A DNA stretch of 17,397 bases, from assembly GCA_022865865.1 (NCBI GenBank), contig JALHTN010000168.1:1-17397 (forward strand), read 5' to 3'. The notes under the pieces are model-generated. The model saw nothing but the letters and a program-made list of their open reading frames with translations, searched no databases and was not told the DNA's origin. Shown one piece after another: positions 1 to 8,794 of this stretch (positions within the stretch are counted from its first letter, which is position 1; each line of letters opens with the position of its first letter). Source of the stretch: Anaerolineales bacterium (GTDB lineage Bacteria > Chloroflexota > Anaerolineae > Anaerolineales > UBA4823). Made by a program: the position numbers and the translations under genes.

Positions 1-227
1 AGGCCATCGGTGGGCATCACAAAGGGTGCCTGCCCGCATCTTTCGCCGTTCTTGATGATCCATTCGGGATGTGAACTTGGGTCGCGCAGCCAGGTGAATA
101 CCTGTTGAGCCCGGCGACCGGGTCTTGAAATCCAGTTATATACCTGGTAACCCACAACGATTATTCCCACCAGGAGGATGAACAACAGGACCCGCGCGAC
201 CGGGCTCAGTTTCCTTTGTGTACGCAT
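1..227 (-). CDS. Membrane-anchored protein, N-terminal part only (possible M23 metallopeptidase)
   Basis: Partial gene: the start is inside the window and the rest runs off the left edge. The 75 visible residues begin MRTQRKLSPVAR. Then comes one hydrophobic segment, about residues 13-25 (VLLFILLVGIIVV), which fits a signal anchor. A linker follows, and then a stretch with Cys and the string APFVMPTDG. From memory, that string resembles the segment just before the M23 endopeptidase domain in Anaerolineae cell-wall hydrolases, where HxGxD-type zinc ligands come later. None of the catalytic residues are in the window, so the family is inference. The start lies 6 bases after the stop of the upstream deacylase gene, so it is probably the last or a late gene of that operon. 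Confidence is high for a real gene and low for the family. Confidence 0.6.
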   Translation of the reverse strand, partial: MRTQRKLSPVARVLLFILLVGIIVVGYQVYNWISRPGRRAQQVFTWLRDPSSHPEWIIKNGERCGQAPFVMPTDG

Positions 228-233
228 TTATAC

Positions 234-740
234 TCAACCAGGGTCCTGTTTCTCAGGAGAAAGCAAATCCAGGACGGTCGCCTGGGTGGCAGCTAAAATC
301 GTCTGGGGGGCAATGCGTAACAGAGTCTGGTCTGAACCTCCTCCGGCATACACCTGCTCTTTTTCGAGAACTCGCTGGTCGATGAGCGTAGGTAAAGGTG
401 AATAATGGCCGAAGGGCGGCATGGCTCCCACACCGAAACCGGTTTCTTTGAGCACCTTTTGCGGGTCAGCTAATTTTACTTTCTTGCGCCCAACCTGGTA
501 GTGACCTGCAATGGCTCGCGGTTCGATATGAGCTTGACCAGAGGTAATCGCCAAAACCGGCTCATCCCTCACGAAAAACAACAGAGATTTGACAATTTCA
601 TCACTTTTGCAGCCGACCGCAGCTGCGGCAGCTTCCACGGTTGGGGTTGGTACATCCAGGTGGAGGATCTCTCCTGGGAGGTGATTTTCCTGCATATATC
701 TTTCCAGATGGGTTGGGTCGAGACTTTGATTACTCTTCAT
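234..740 (-). CDS. YbaK/ProX-type aminoacyl-tRNA deacylase
   Basis: A 168-residue single-domain protein of the YbaK/ProX/EbsC family, which removes wrongly attached amino acids from tRNA in the cytoplasm. The family core is clear: a Pro-Thr-Val-Glu-Ala helix start, then EIVKSLLFF with the conserved lysine (K51 from the chosen start, matching catalytic Lys46 of E. coli YbaK). Next comes a VLAIT strand, and the Gly/Pro-rich GVGAMPPFGH loop that shapes the substrate pocket. A C-terminal Ala-Gly-Gly-Gly-Ser loop precedes LLRIAP. I chose the ATG at 740, which overlaps the end of the preceding gene by 11 bases and gives the usual family length. An in-frame upstream start at 782 would lie deep inside that gene. 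The substrate (Cys-tRNAPro, Ala-tRNAPro or another) cannot be read from sequence. Confidence 0.88.
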   Translation of the reverse strand: MKSNQSLDPTHLERYMQENHLPGEILHLDVPTPTVEAAAAAVGCKSDEIVKSLLFFVRDEPVLAITSGQAHIEPRAIAGHYQVGRKKVKLADPQKVLKETGFGVGAMPPFGHYSPLPTLIDQRVLEKEQVYAGGGSDQTLLRIAPQTILAATQATVLDLLSPEKQDPG

Positions 741-1080
741 TTTCTTGATTACCCTGGTAGCGACGGATATTTTCAAGATCATCTTCTTTGTGGTCAGCGA
801 TGATCAGGCTCATCTTGCCACCAGTCATTTGCTGTAGCAATCCCCCCGCCGCTTTCCCTTCAGGGGAACCCATGGCAAGTTGGATATCGTCTATGGATTC
901 AAAGAACAGCTCATGCAGTATTGAGGGCTGGTAGCTGCCGTAGAGATTGCTGTCGACCCGGCAAGTGGCTTCCTTGATTAAACCCGGCATGCGTTCGGAT
1001 ACGTGGAGAAATTCAGGCCACATCTGGTCAAATTCTTCTTGGTCTGCGATGTCTTCAATCAGGATGACTAATTTATGCAT
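730..1080 (-). CDS. Small EthD-like dimeric alpha-beta barrel protein
   Basis: A 116-residue cytoplasmic protein. The N-terminal strand (MHKLVILIED), a helix with a PEFLHVSERMPGLIKEA pattern, a middle strand and a final MSLIIAD strand match the ferredoxin-like EthD/dimeric alpha-beta barrel fold. That fold occurs in several small proteins of unclear function. The YGSYQPSILHELFFES segment and the closing Gly-Gly-Leu-Leu-Gln-Gln-Met helix are typical of this group. The chosen ATG at 1080 has AAAGGTG about 7 bases upstream, and a longer in-frame TTG start is less likely. The C-terminal tail is acidic and polar. The gene overlaps the deacylase gene by 11 bases, so the two are probably translationally coupled. 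Family assignment is by resemblance, and no enzymatic role should be assumed. Confidence 0.72.
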   Translation of the reverse strand: MHKLVILIEDIADQEEFDQMWPEFLHVSERMPGLIKEATCRVDSNLYGSYQPSILHELFFESIDDIQLAMGSPEGKAAGGLLQQMTGGKMSLIIADHKEDDLENIRRYQGNQENEE

Positions 1081-1100
1081 AATCACACCTTTCAAATCGA

Positions 1101-1106
1101 ATTATA
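1101..1106 (-). promoter_or_regulatory. Candidate -10 box for the EthD-like/deacylase operon
   Basis: On the minus strand this is a perfect TATAAT. It lies 20 bases before the ATG at 1080, which would give a very short leader that still holds the AAAGGTG ribosome site. The hexamer 17 bases further upstream (AAGCAG) does not resemble TTGACA, so the call rests on the -10 box alone. Confidence 0.35.
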
Positions 1107-1256
1107 CCCCGCGACCTACCAGGCTGCTTTTCATGATAATTAATTCTGGATAAGAATGGCTGCCTGGATACAAAACAATAAGATATGCCTGGTTGAATCA
1201 TGGTATCATAGCCATTCAAAATATTTGCCAATACCTGTGATCTTTGGAAAATGAGC

Positions 1257-1643
1257 ATGGAAGAAAAAATAACTATCATCGAAGGCCCTCCCCCTACCTT
1301 TGAATCCGTATCAGACAGCTGGGCGATCGGAGTGAGTGAAAGCCCTAATCTGGGTGAGATCGTGGTGACGCGCTTGCGGACTTTCAACGGACCAGAACTG
1401 GTCGAGCGATGCCATCGCGCCTGGCGACACCAGCAACCGATTTGTCTTGAGTACAGGACTGAAGATGGTCTTCAGGAACAAGCCCCGATCATCGCAGCTC
1501 GCTTTCTCGAAACCGAGGATGGACATCTATTATTGTTGTGGCTGCGTTTGGTTGATGAAGGGATTGAGCTGGAGTTTGGTTATGATGATGATTCTGGCGA
1601 CAGCGAAGACAGCGACTCAGATATCCAGGATTGGTCTATTTAG
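1257..1643 (+). CDS. Conserved small acidic protein of unknown function
   Basis: I do not recognise a named family, though the EGPPPTFE opening and the VVTRLRTFNGPELVERCHRA segment recall hypothetical proteins of Anaerolineae. The protein has 128 residues, is soluble, and has no signal peptide or membrane segment. Residues 1-104 look like a folded alpha/beta domain (strand EIVVTRLRTF, a helix with Cys-His, strand HLLLLWLRLV). The last 25 residues are an Asp/Ser/Glu-rich tail (DDDSGDSEDSDSD). I chose the ATG at 1257 because GGAA sits 8 bases before it; the ATG at 1251, two codons earlier, is too close to that site. It is transcribed alone and is followed by a strong hairpin terminator. The acidic tail suggests a binding partner or adaptor role, but that is only inference. 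Confidence 0.8.
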   Translation: MEEKITIIEGPPPTFESVSDSWAIGVSESPNLGEIVVTRLRTFNGPELVERCHRAWRHQQPICLEYRTEDGLQEQAPIIAARFLETEDGHLLLLWLRLVDEGIELEFGYDDDSGDSEDSDSDIQDWSI

Positions 1644-1701
1644 GAGCGAGAAAACCCAAGGGGTGGCCAATATTTGACCCGGCATGTTAATTGATTGAGA
1701 T

Positions 1702-1737
1702 AGAGGCGGAAGGCATCAATTTCCGTCTCTTTTTATT
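1702..1737 (+). terminator. Rho-independent terminator after the small acidic gene
   Basis: AGAGGCGGAA (1702-1711) pairs with TTCCGTCTCT (1721-1730), a 10-bp stem with one G-T wobble and a 9-base loop. It runs directly into TTTTATT. It is 58 bases after the stop at 1643. Confidence 0.82.
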
Positions 1738-1879
1738 GCTGGTGTATACCTGGTCAAGTTGTTTGACTCCCCCGAAAACACCAACCCCTGGGTATGGTAT
1801 TGGGCAAATGGAACAGCCTGCAGAGGTTGATCGATAAATCACAGCCGAATCTAAGCTCGCCAACAACCGAAGCTGTATT

Positions 1880-2689
1880 TTAACCACTCTGGATATAAAT
1901 GGTGCCGACAGCCAGCGCGCCGAAGATCAAGATATCGACCAGTGCAGCCCGGATCACGTCACTGGTTTCCCTGGAATCGACGATCCTTAAATTGGGAGCA
2001 AGCCCTTCAACCTTTAAAATTGGGCCGCCCAGGAAGGCAAAGATCGCTCCACCCAGTAATCCACCCATATGACCCCAGTTGTCAATGCCTGGTGACAGGC
2101 CAATAATCAAGTTGACAACCGCGATCATAATAATATTATTAAGTGCCCTCCTGGCAACTCCCCCAAACACTTTCTGGTTCTGATATAAGAAGACACCTTC
2201 GGCAGCTAATAAACCAAAGATCGCGGTTGATGAACCCAGAGAGGGGGAGGCGGAAAACATAAAAGAGAATACATTGCCAGCAAAGCCACCCAGGATGAAG
2301 AGTAGTATGAAACGACCATGTCCATAGTAGCGTTCCAATCCAGGTCCAAAAATATACAGCGCGTACATGTTAAAACCTAGATGGAGAATGGAGCCATGCA
2401 GGAACATGGGCGTGAATAAACGCCAGTATTGTCCCTGCACGATCAGTTCATTTACCTTCATCCCCAGGCTGGCAACCAGGTCGTAGCCGAACAAATACTC
2501 ACCAGCAGATTGCAGGAGGAAGATAAGAATGGTAATGACCAGCAGCGTGTAGGTGACAACTGGGCGATTACTGGGCGCGCTGATGGGAATCCTTTGCGCT
2601 GAAGGTGGGGGCTGGGGAGGACCTTCTTGTGGGTATTCAGGGTAGGATGCTGGGGGAGGATAATTGGAGGATGTGGGATCTTGAGTCAC
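1880..2689 (-). CDS. Rhomboid-family intramembrane serine protease
   Basis: A 269-residue membrane protein with the rhomboid layout: a cytoplasmic Pro-rich N-tail (residues 1-42), a first membrane segment at about 45-62, then five or more hydrophobic segments. The family landmarks are visible. YWR (88-90) lies in the L1 loop. H98, then HLGFNM with H103 and N107, supplies the oxyanion helix. GSSTAIFG carries the expected nucleophile S154. NWGHMGG carries the general-base H207. The Ser/His dyad is therefore intact and the protein is probably an active site-2-like intramembrane protease rather than an inactive homologue. The residue after the nucleophile is Thr where many rhomboids have Gly. The start is GTG, overlapping the kinase stop as GTGA, which points to coupled translation. 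Substrates are unknown. Confidence 0.92.
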   Translation of the reverse strand: MTQDPTSSNYPPPASYPEYPQEGPPQPPPSAQRIPISAPSNRPVVTYTLLVITILIFLLQSAGEYLFGYDLVASLGMKVNELIVQGQYWRLFTPMFLHGSILHLGFNMYALYIFGPGLERYYGHGRFILLFILGGFAGNVFSFMFSASPSLGSSTAIFGLLAAEGVFLYQNQKVFGGVARRALNNIIMIAVVNLIIGLSPGIDNWGHMGGLLGGAIFAFLGGPILKVEGLAPNLRIVDSRETSDVIRAALVDILIFGALAVGTIYIQSG

Positions 2690-3312
2690 AAGGTTACCTT
2701 TTGTGGTGAAGTGCGATGGTGTTCGGCGCGAATTATGGCGATAATGGTGTCAACTGCTTCGTCTAAGTGACCATCCCGATTGACGACGACATAATCAAAC
2801 TCGTTTATCCGCTGGAGCTCCTCACGGGCGGTCTCGATGCGCTTGCGCAGCTCTTGCGGTGTCTCGGTTTTCCGATGTTTGAGCCGCGCGATCATCTCTG
2901 CTTCATTTTGAGTTGTTAAGAAGACCAGACAGGCCTGGGGCGAGTTCCTGCGAATTGTCTCCGCTCCCTGGACATCTACCCGCATGAGCACGTCTTTTCC
3001 ACTTGCCAGCGCTTCGCGAATCTGTTCTTTCGGTACACCTTTATAATCATCGTAGACGGTGGCGTATTCCAGGAGCTCATCACCCTCAATCATTTCGATG
3101 AACTTCTCGGTAGAAACAAAGAAGTAGTCCACTCCATGGACCTCATTTTCACGCTGGGTGCGGGTCGCAGCCGTTACGACAAAATAGAAGGGTAAATCTC
3201 TTTCTTTCAAGGCCTTGATAACGCTGTCTTTTCCAACTGCTGATGGCCCTGAGATAACTATCAAGAGCGGTTCGAATTGTGAGCCGGGATAAGGATCGCG
3301 GTCGTTCGTCAT
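2686..3312 (-). CDS. gmk: Guanylate kinase homologue with atypical GMP-site residues
   Basis: A 208-residue P-loop kinase that would phosphorylate GMP to GDP. The family order is preserved: P-loop GPSAVGKDS (22-30), ATRTQR with R51 and R54, GVDYFFVS with Y63, LLEYA with E82, the YKGVPKEQI strand-turn (90-98), and RVDVQGA with D113. A C-terminal helix with Arg and Lys forms the lid. Three sites differ from textbook Gmk. The P-loop reads GKDS rather than GKST or GKS. The second Tyr of the YYGT/S motif is Lys91. The following Thr/Ser is Val93. I recall similar sequences in other Chloroflexota annotated as guanylate kinase, so this may be a lineage form or a second paralogue. The ATG at 3312 has GCGAGG about 10 bases upstream. 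It leads a two-gene operon with the rhomboid. Confidence 0.85.
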   Translation of the reverse strand: MTNDRDPYPGSQFEPLLIVISGPSAVGKDSVIKALKERDLPFYFVVTAATRTQRENEVHGVDYFFVSTEKFIEMIEGDELLEYATVYDDYKGVPKEQIREALASGKDVLMRVDVQGAETIRRNSPQACLVFLTTQNEAEMIARLKHRKTETPQELRKRIETAREELQRINEFDYVVVNRDGHLDEAVDTIIAIIRAEHHRTSPQKVTL

Positions 3313-3335
3313 AAACTAATAACCTCGCAGGAGGG

Positions 3336-3341
3336 TATAAT
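3336..3341 (+). promoter_or_regulatory. Candidate -10 box for the FmdB-like gene
   Basis: A perfect TATAAT in the 64-base divergent gap between the guanylate-kinase homologue and the zinc-ribbon gene. It would place the transcript start near 3348, about 29 bases before the ATG at 3377. No convincing -35 hexamer is present, so the promoter call is tentative. The same AT-rich block may also serve the divergent kinase gene. Confidence 0.4.
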
Positions 3342-3376
3342 TGTTACCTTCAAATCATTCATAAGGAGTAATTCTT

Positions 3377-3775
3377 ATGCCAAGCTATGAATACCGGTGT
3401 TTGGACTGCAAACAGCGTTTTGAAGTATACCTGTCTTATGATGAGTATGGTATACAAGAAATTCAGTGTACTAATTGTAACAGCCTAGACGTACAGCGCC
3501 AGATCGGCCGCATCCGGGTTGCCCACTCTGAAGAAAGCAGATTAGAAAAAATGGCTGATCCTTCAAATTTAGCTGGATTGGAGGATGATCCCAAAGCGCT
3601 AGCCAAGATGATGCGCCAGATGGGATCCGAAATGGGTGAAGATATGGGTGGGGAGTACGATGAAGTCCTCGACCGGCTAGAGTCCGGGCAATCCCCGGAA
3701 GACATTGAAACAGCCATGCCAGATTTGGAACCTGATGGGGGAGCAATGGGGGGTCCTGGTTTACCTGGTTTTTAA
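3377..3775 (+). CDS. FmdB-family zinc ribbon protein
   Basis: A 132-residue protein. It opens with the FmdB/CxxC regulatory-protein signature MPSYEYRCLDC, with C8, C11, C31 and C34 forming a four-cysteine zinc ribbon. In between is the usual FEVYLSYDE segment. FmdB proteins were named as putative regulators next to formamidase or amidase genes, but the biochemical role of the family is poorly defined. Here the ribbon is followed by an unusually long C-terminal part: a Met/Gln/Gly-rich helix (KMMRQMGSEMGEDMGGEY) and a Gly/Pro/Met-rich end (GGAMGGPGLPGF), rather than stopping near residue 70-90. AAGGAG sits 8 bases before the ATG. The gene is monocistronic between divergent and convergent neighbours. 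Confidence 0.85.
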   Translation: MPSYEYRCLDCKQRFEVYLSYDEYGIQEIQCTNCNSLDVQRQIGRIRVAHSEESRLEKMADPSNLAGLEDDPKALAKMMRQMGSEMGEDMGGEYDEVLDRLESGQSPEDIETAMPDLEPDGGAMGGPGLPGF

Positions 3776-3802
3776 CAGAGGGGTGAATAAATCGTGAACC
3801 CC

Positions 3803-4429
3803 TTAGGATTGATTTGGTGTGGTTAATCGTTCTTGAACCACCTGGCGGATAATTTCCTGGACCCTCTGCGCAGGTTGATCTGCATTGATTACAACCCAGC
3901 GCTCGGGCTCTGATTCAGCCAGGAACTGGTACCCTTGGCGAACCCGCTGGTGAAATTCAAGGCTATAAGCATCTAAGCGGTTCCATTCAGTTCCCTGTGC
4001 TTTTCGTTTTAATCCCGCTTCAGCGCCCACATCTAATAATAAAGTTAAGTCTGGCTTAAGCCCCCCGGTAGCAAAACTGATCAAATTGCTGATCTGATCC
4101 AAGTCATTTTGATGACCATAACCCTGATATGCCATGGTTGAATCTGCGTAGCGATCACACAGGACGACAAAACCTTTTTCCAAGTGGGGTTTAATGACCT
4201 GTTCAACAAGTTGAGCCCGGGCTGCTAAGAACAGGAGGGTCTCGCTGTGGGGATGCATGCCTGTGTTTTTCAGATCTGAAAGTATGCGGCGAATCTGATC
4301 TCCAATGACAGTGCCGCCGGGTTCACGAGTGATTAATACCGGATGACCTTGCTGGATTAAGTATTCGCATAGGGGAGTGACCTGGGTGGTTTTACCGCTG
4401 CCATCCGGTCCTTCAATAGTGATGAACAT
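3803..4429 (-). CDS. tmk: Thymidylate kinase (dTMP kinase)
   Basis: A 208-residue cytoplasmic kinase that makes dTDP from dTMP with ATP, the step before dTTP. It begins MFITIEGPDGSGKTTQ with the P-loop at residues 7-15. TREPGGT (34-40) is the dTMP-binding segment. CDRYADSTMAYQG holds the DRY/DRF-type motif (D92-R93-Y94) and the Ser/Tyr that contact the nucleotide. LDVGAEAGLKRK leads into the LID. Length and order match bacterial TMPK (about 205-215 residues). It is the last gene of the run starting at pdxS, 14 bases after the stop of the R3H ATPase gene, with no clear Shine-Dalgarno. Its 3' end abuts the convergent FmdB-like gene 27 bases away. Confidence 0.95.
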   Translation of the reverse strand: MFITIEGPDGSGKTTQVTPLCEYLIQQGHPVLITREPGGTVIGDQIRRILSDLKNTGMHPHSETLLFLAARAQLVEQVIKPHLEKGFVVLCDRYADSTMAYQGYGHQNDLDQISNLISFATGGLKPDLTLLLDVGAEAGLKRKAQGTEWNRLDAYSLEFHQRVRQGYQFLAESEPERWVVINADQPAQRVQEIIRQVVQERLTTPNQS

Positions 4430-4443
4430 GTGGTTAATGATTC

Positions 4444-6050
<1,607 letters not shown>

Positions 6051-6054
<4 letters not shown>

Positions 6055-7001
6055 AAGTTATTTTTTCTCTCCGATCTCGCAAAAGGGGAGGTAATCTCTT
6101 GCTGGCCACCTTCGAGAGCACGGAGGTTGAAGGAGCTCTTGATTTGCTGAGCAATTGCTAAATGCTTTACCATGACTGCTTGATATGGACCAGCGCTGGC
6201 CTGGAGGTCTTCCAACGAATTTTCGAGCCAGGACTGGTAAGAGCGAATGCACAGGTAAATGGGCCGCGAATGGCGATGGGGTAAATTCAACAGCAAATCT
6301 GCCAGCAGCGTGGTTGCATCTTTCGTGTCAGGATGAAAAAAGGGATGCATCCAAATACCTTGCTGCCCGAAACGAATCTCGGCATAGGCTTTTATTTCAT
6401 CATCCAGGTAATAAATCTGGCCTTTTATTTGCTCAGTGGGCAGTGATTCAACCTGCTGGACCAGAGGGGGAACCATGGTGCTGTATAAAGAGCGCACTGC
6501 AATCACATCTTGGGCAGTGATCTCGCGCCATTGGGATGGATTGGGCTTGAGATCAGTTTCTGGTGGCGATTTCCAGATGCGTTGGTGGACATAGAGTGCG
6601 AAACCAGCCTGGCGCAGGTTGTCAAAGGCGGCAGTGCCATCCTCAACTTCTGCCAGGAGATGGAAAGCACCTCGTTTACCGATCTGCTGGATGATATGCT
6701 CCAGCAGATTCAGCAGCGTATTTCCATCCAGGGCTGAGACGGGTGCCAGGAAGGATAGCCGAGCGAGGTGTTGATCTTGACCATGCGTAACCTGACCCAG
6801 TAATGTTTCCCTTTGGTTGTCTTCATCTTTATGTAGATAGGTGTAGATGCCAGTCGCAGGAGCGAAGAAGGTAAGCATGGCTCCAAAGGGCACCAGCATT
6901 TCACCGCGAGTTAATACGGAGGCGTTATCAAAAAATAAGCCTCGCTTGCGATAGCGCACGAGTATGGGGAGATCACGCAAATCGAACTGTCGGATGACCA
7001 T
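6051..7001 (-). CDS. Double GNAT-like protein of unknown function
   Basis: A 316-residue soluble protein. No named family is certain, but both halves look like degenerate GNAT acetyltransferase folds. The N-half ends in a helix-strand-helix pattern, LLEHIIQQIGKRGAFHLLAEV, then a FDNLRQAGFALYVHQRIW tail, as expected for the end of a GNAT domain. The second half (from about residue 155) again begins with an ITAQDVIAVRSLYS helix and contains IYYLDDEIKAYAEIRFG strands and a late helix. The acetyl-CoA motif Q/R-x-x-G-x-G/A is not evident in either half, so catalytic activity is doubtful. It lies 20 bases after pdxT and overlaps the R3H ATPase gene by ATGA. It may therefore be functionally linked to the ATPase. 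No clear ribosome site precedes the ATG. Confidence 0.7.
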
Positions 7002-7021
7002 AATGGAGCGTTACTCTTTTG

Positions 7022-7621
7022 TTAATTGCGACTATCTGATCTGCTGACCATGCTGATGAAATAGCGATGGAAGCGATTGTCTGGGGTGAGTTCAGGATGG
7101 AAGGAGGTCGCTAATAGTTTTCCTTGCTGGGCAGCCACAATGCGACCATCTGGCAAAGTTGCCAGGGTGGTTGCAGACCCTTGAACGGTTTCAATCAATG
7201 GGGCTCGAATAAATACAGCATGAAATGGTTCAGGATTTTGAGGATCTAATTCCAATAGAACAGGTATTTCGAGATCGATTTCAAAGCTTTCTACCTGGCG
7301 TCCAAAGGCGTTGCGTTCAACAGTGATATCCATCAGCTCCAGCAAAGGCTGCTGGCGGCGTACATCCTTTGAAAGCAAAATCGCTCCGGCACAGGTACCC
7401 CAGATGGCGTGCTGGGCAGCAAATTCTTTGATCGGTTGAATGAGATTATAGGCCTCAGCAAGCTTTCCGATGGTTGTAGATTCACCACCTGGGATAATTA
7501 AACCATCTAATGCTTCTAGATGATCGGGTAAGCGGACCTGGCGGGATTCGACTCCCAGACGCATAAGGACAGCGCTGTGCTCCGCAAAATCACCTTGAAG
7601 TGCGAGGATGCCTATGATCAT
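7022..7621 (-). CDS. pdxT: Pyridoxal 5'-phosphate synthase glutaminase subunit PdxT
   Basis: A 199-residue class-I glutamine amidotransferase that frees ammonia from glutamine and passes it to PdxS for direct pyridoxal phosphate synthesis (the DXP-independent route). The sequence shows the N-terminal GILALQGDFAEH, the oxyanion segment IIPGGEST (42-49), the nucleophile C77 in GTCAGAI, and H175 with E177 in SFHPEL. Together these are the full Cys-His-Glu triad. GRQVESFE and FIRAP are further family blocks. Length fits PdxT (about 190-200). It sits 39 bases after pdxS, in the standard pdxST order. The start codon has only a poor ribosome site, so translation may depend on transcription from the pdxS promoter. 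Confidence 0.97.
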   Translation of the reverse strand: MIIGILALQGDFAEHSAVLMRLGVESRQVRLPDHLEALDGLIIPGGESTTIGKLAEAYNLIQPIKEFAAQHAIWGTCAGAILLSKDVRRQQPLLELMDITVERNAFGRQVESFEIDLEIPVLLELDPQNPEPFHAVFIRAPLIETVQGSATTLATLPDGRIVAAQQGKLLATSFHPELTPDNRFHRYFISMVSRSDSRN

Positions 7622-7660
7622 ACCGGTAATGATGTGATTAGGTGCGTGACCGAATAAGAA

Positions 7661-8548
7661 TTACCAGCCGCGGTCGGCGATCAACTCGGCTTCTGGTATG
7701 GCTGAGACCTGACGACCAACCATTGGCTCTCCCAGGTTGCGGCTTACCTCGGCCAAGATATACGGATCATTGAAATGGGTAACAGCCTTGACTATGGCTT
7801 CAGCACGCTTGGCAGGATCACCGGATTTAAAGATACCAGAACCGACAAAGACACCGTCCACGCCGAGCTGCATCATCAAGGCTGCATCAGCAGGTGTAGC
7901 AAGTCCACCCGCGGCGAAATTCACGACCGGCAAGCGTCCCAAAGCCCGGGTTTCAAGCACCAGATCGTATGGAGCACCAATATCCTTGGAATAGCCCATT
8001 AATTCTTCTTCAGGCATATTTTGCAGGCGGCGAATTTCACCCAGGACTGAACGTGCGTGGCGTACTGCTTCAACCACATCCCCGGTGCCGGGTTCACCTT
8101 TCGTGCGGATCATAGCTGCGCCTTCTCCGATGCGGCGTAATGCTTCGCCCAGGTTGCGGCAACCACAAACAAAGGGCACCTTAAATTCGTGTTTATTAAT
8201 GTGATAGGCTTCATCTGCAGGTGTCAGTACTTCAGATTCATCGATGTAATCAACACCAATCGCTTCCAGTATTTGGGCTTCTACAAAGTGCCCAATACGT
8301 GCTTTTGCCATGACCGGAATGGTCACTGCATCCATAATCTGCAGAATTAATTCTGGATCGCTCATTCGGGCAACCCCACCATCTTCACGGATATCTGCTG
8401 GAACACGTTCTAAAGCCATTACGGCGACCGCACCAGCATCCTCGGCGATACGGGCATGTTCATGGGTGACGACATCCATGATTACGCCGCCCTTCAACAT
8501 TTGAGCTAACCCCTTCTTCACTGCAAAAGTGGCAACTTCCTTTTCCAT
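7661..8548 (-). CDS. pdxS: Pyridoxal 5'-phosphate synthase lyase subunit PdxS
   Basis: A 295-residue TIM-barrel enzyme. It forms pyridoxal phosphate from ribose 5-phosphate, glyceraldehyde 3-phosphate and ammonia supplied by PdxT, and normally assembles as a dodecamer. Conserved residues are present: D25 in IMDVV, K82 in MAKARIGH (Schiff-base lysine, Lys81 in B. subtilis) and K150 in [11 protein letters not shown] (Lys149). The phosphate loop [12 protein letters not shown] and the C-terminal [11 protein letters not shown] block are also intact. The ATG at 8548 has GGAGG 10 bases upstream. A strong promoter lies 46 bases before the start. It is the first gene of the pdxS-pdxT-GNAT-R3H-tmk run. 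Confidence 0.98.
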   Translation of the reverse strand: MEKEVATFAVKKGLAQMLKGGVIMDVVTHEHARIAEDAGAVAVMALERVPADIREDGGVARMSDPELILQIMDAVTIPVMAKARIGHFVEAQILEAIGVDYIDESEVLTPADEAYHINKHEFKVPFVCGCRNLGEALRRIGEGAAMIRTKGEPGTGDVVEAVRHARSVLGEIRRLQNMPEEELMGYSKDIGAPYDLVLETRALGRLPVVNFAAGGLATPADAALMMQLGVDGVFVGSGIFKSGDPAKRAEAIVKAVTHFNDPYILAEVSRNLGEPMVGRQVSAIPEAELIADRGW

Positions 8549-8594
8549 GCTTTCTCAACCTCCGAAATAAAAGAGAACTATCTATACTAATTTC

Positions 8595-8623
8595 ATTTTA
8601 CCACGCGGTGATATGCCTGACAA
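8595..8623 (-). promoter_or_regulatory. Sigma-70-type promoter of the pdxST operon
   Basis: On the minus strand: -35 TTGTCA (8618-8623), a 17-bp spacer, and -10 TAAAAT (8595-8600). Each hexamer matches consensus at five of six positions. Transcription would start near 8588, about 40 bases before the pdxS ATG, leaving room for the GGAGG ribosome site. No PdxR-like or other operator is apparent. Confidence 0.78.
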
Positions 8624-8720
8624 TTGGCGCTGGATTTGTAATTTTATATCTATCAGAATGTTAACAAACGAATCTGCACAGCTTTTGTTGATTATTTGGC
8701 TGGTGAGAAAGGATGATGAT

Positions 8721-8763
8721 TAAAAAAACTCCACCTTGCCATGATTTCCTGGTGGGGTGGAGT
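8721..8763 (-). terminator. Rho-independent terminator after the KamA-family gene
   Basis: On the minus strand ACTCCACC (8756-8763) pairs perfectly with GGTGGAGT (8728-8735), followed by a run of seven T (8721-8728 region). The 20-base loop contains a further short CC-CCA/TGG pairing. It lies about 32 bases after the stop at 8795 and closes the six-gene run. Confidence 0.88.
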
Positions 8764-8794
8764 AAATGAATGTAATCGTTAAGATCAGCTGCAG

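Noticed and set aside
3779..3803. Hairpin AGGGGT/ACCCCT between the convergent FmdB-like and tmk genes
   Set aside because: Only 6 bp with a 13-base loop and no T tract on either strand. Too weak to call a terminator.
8640..8700. AACAAA/TTTGTT inverted repeat upstream of pdxS
   Set aside because: Only 6 bp with a 16-base loop. It lies before the pdxS promoter and after the terminator, with no sign of function.
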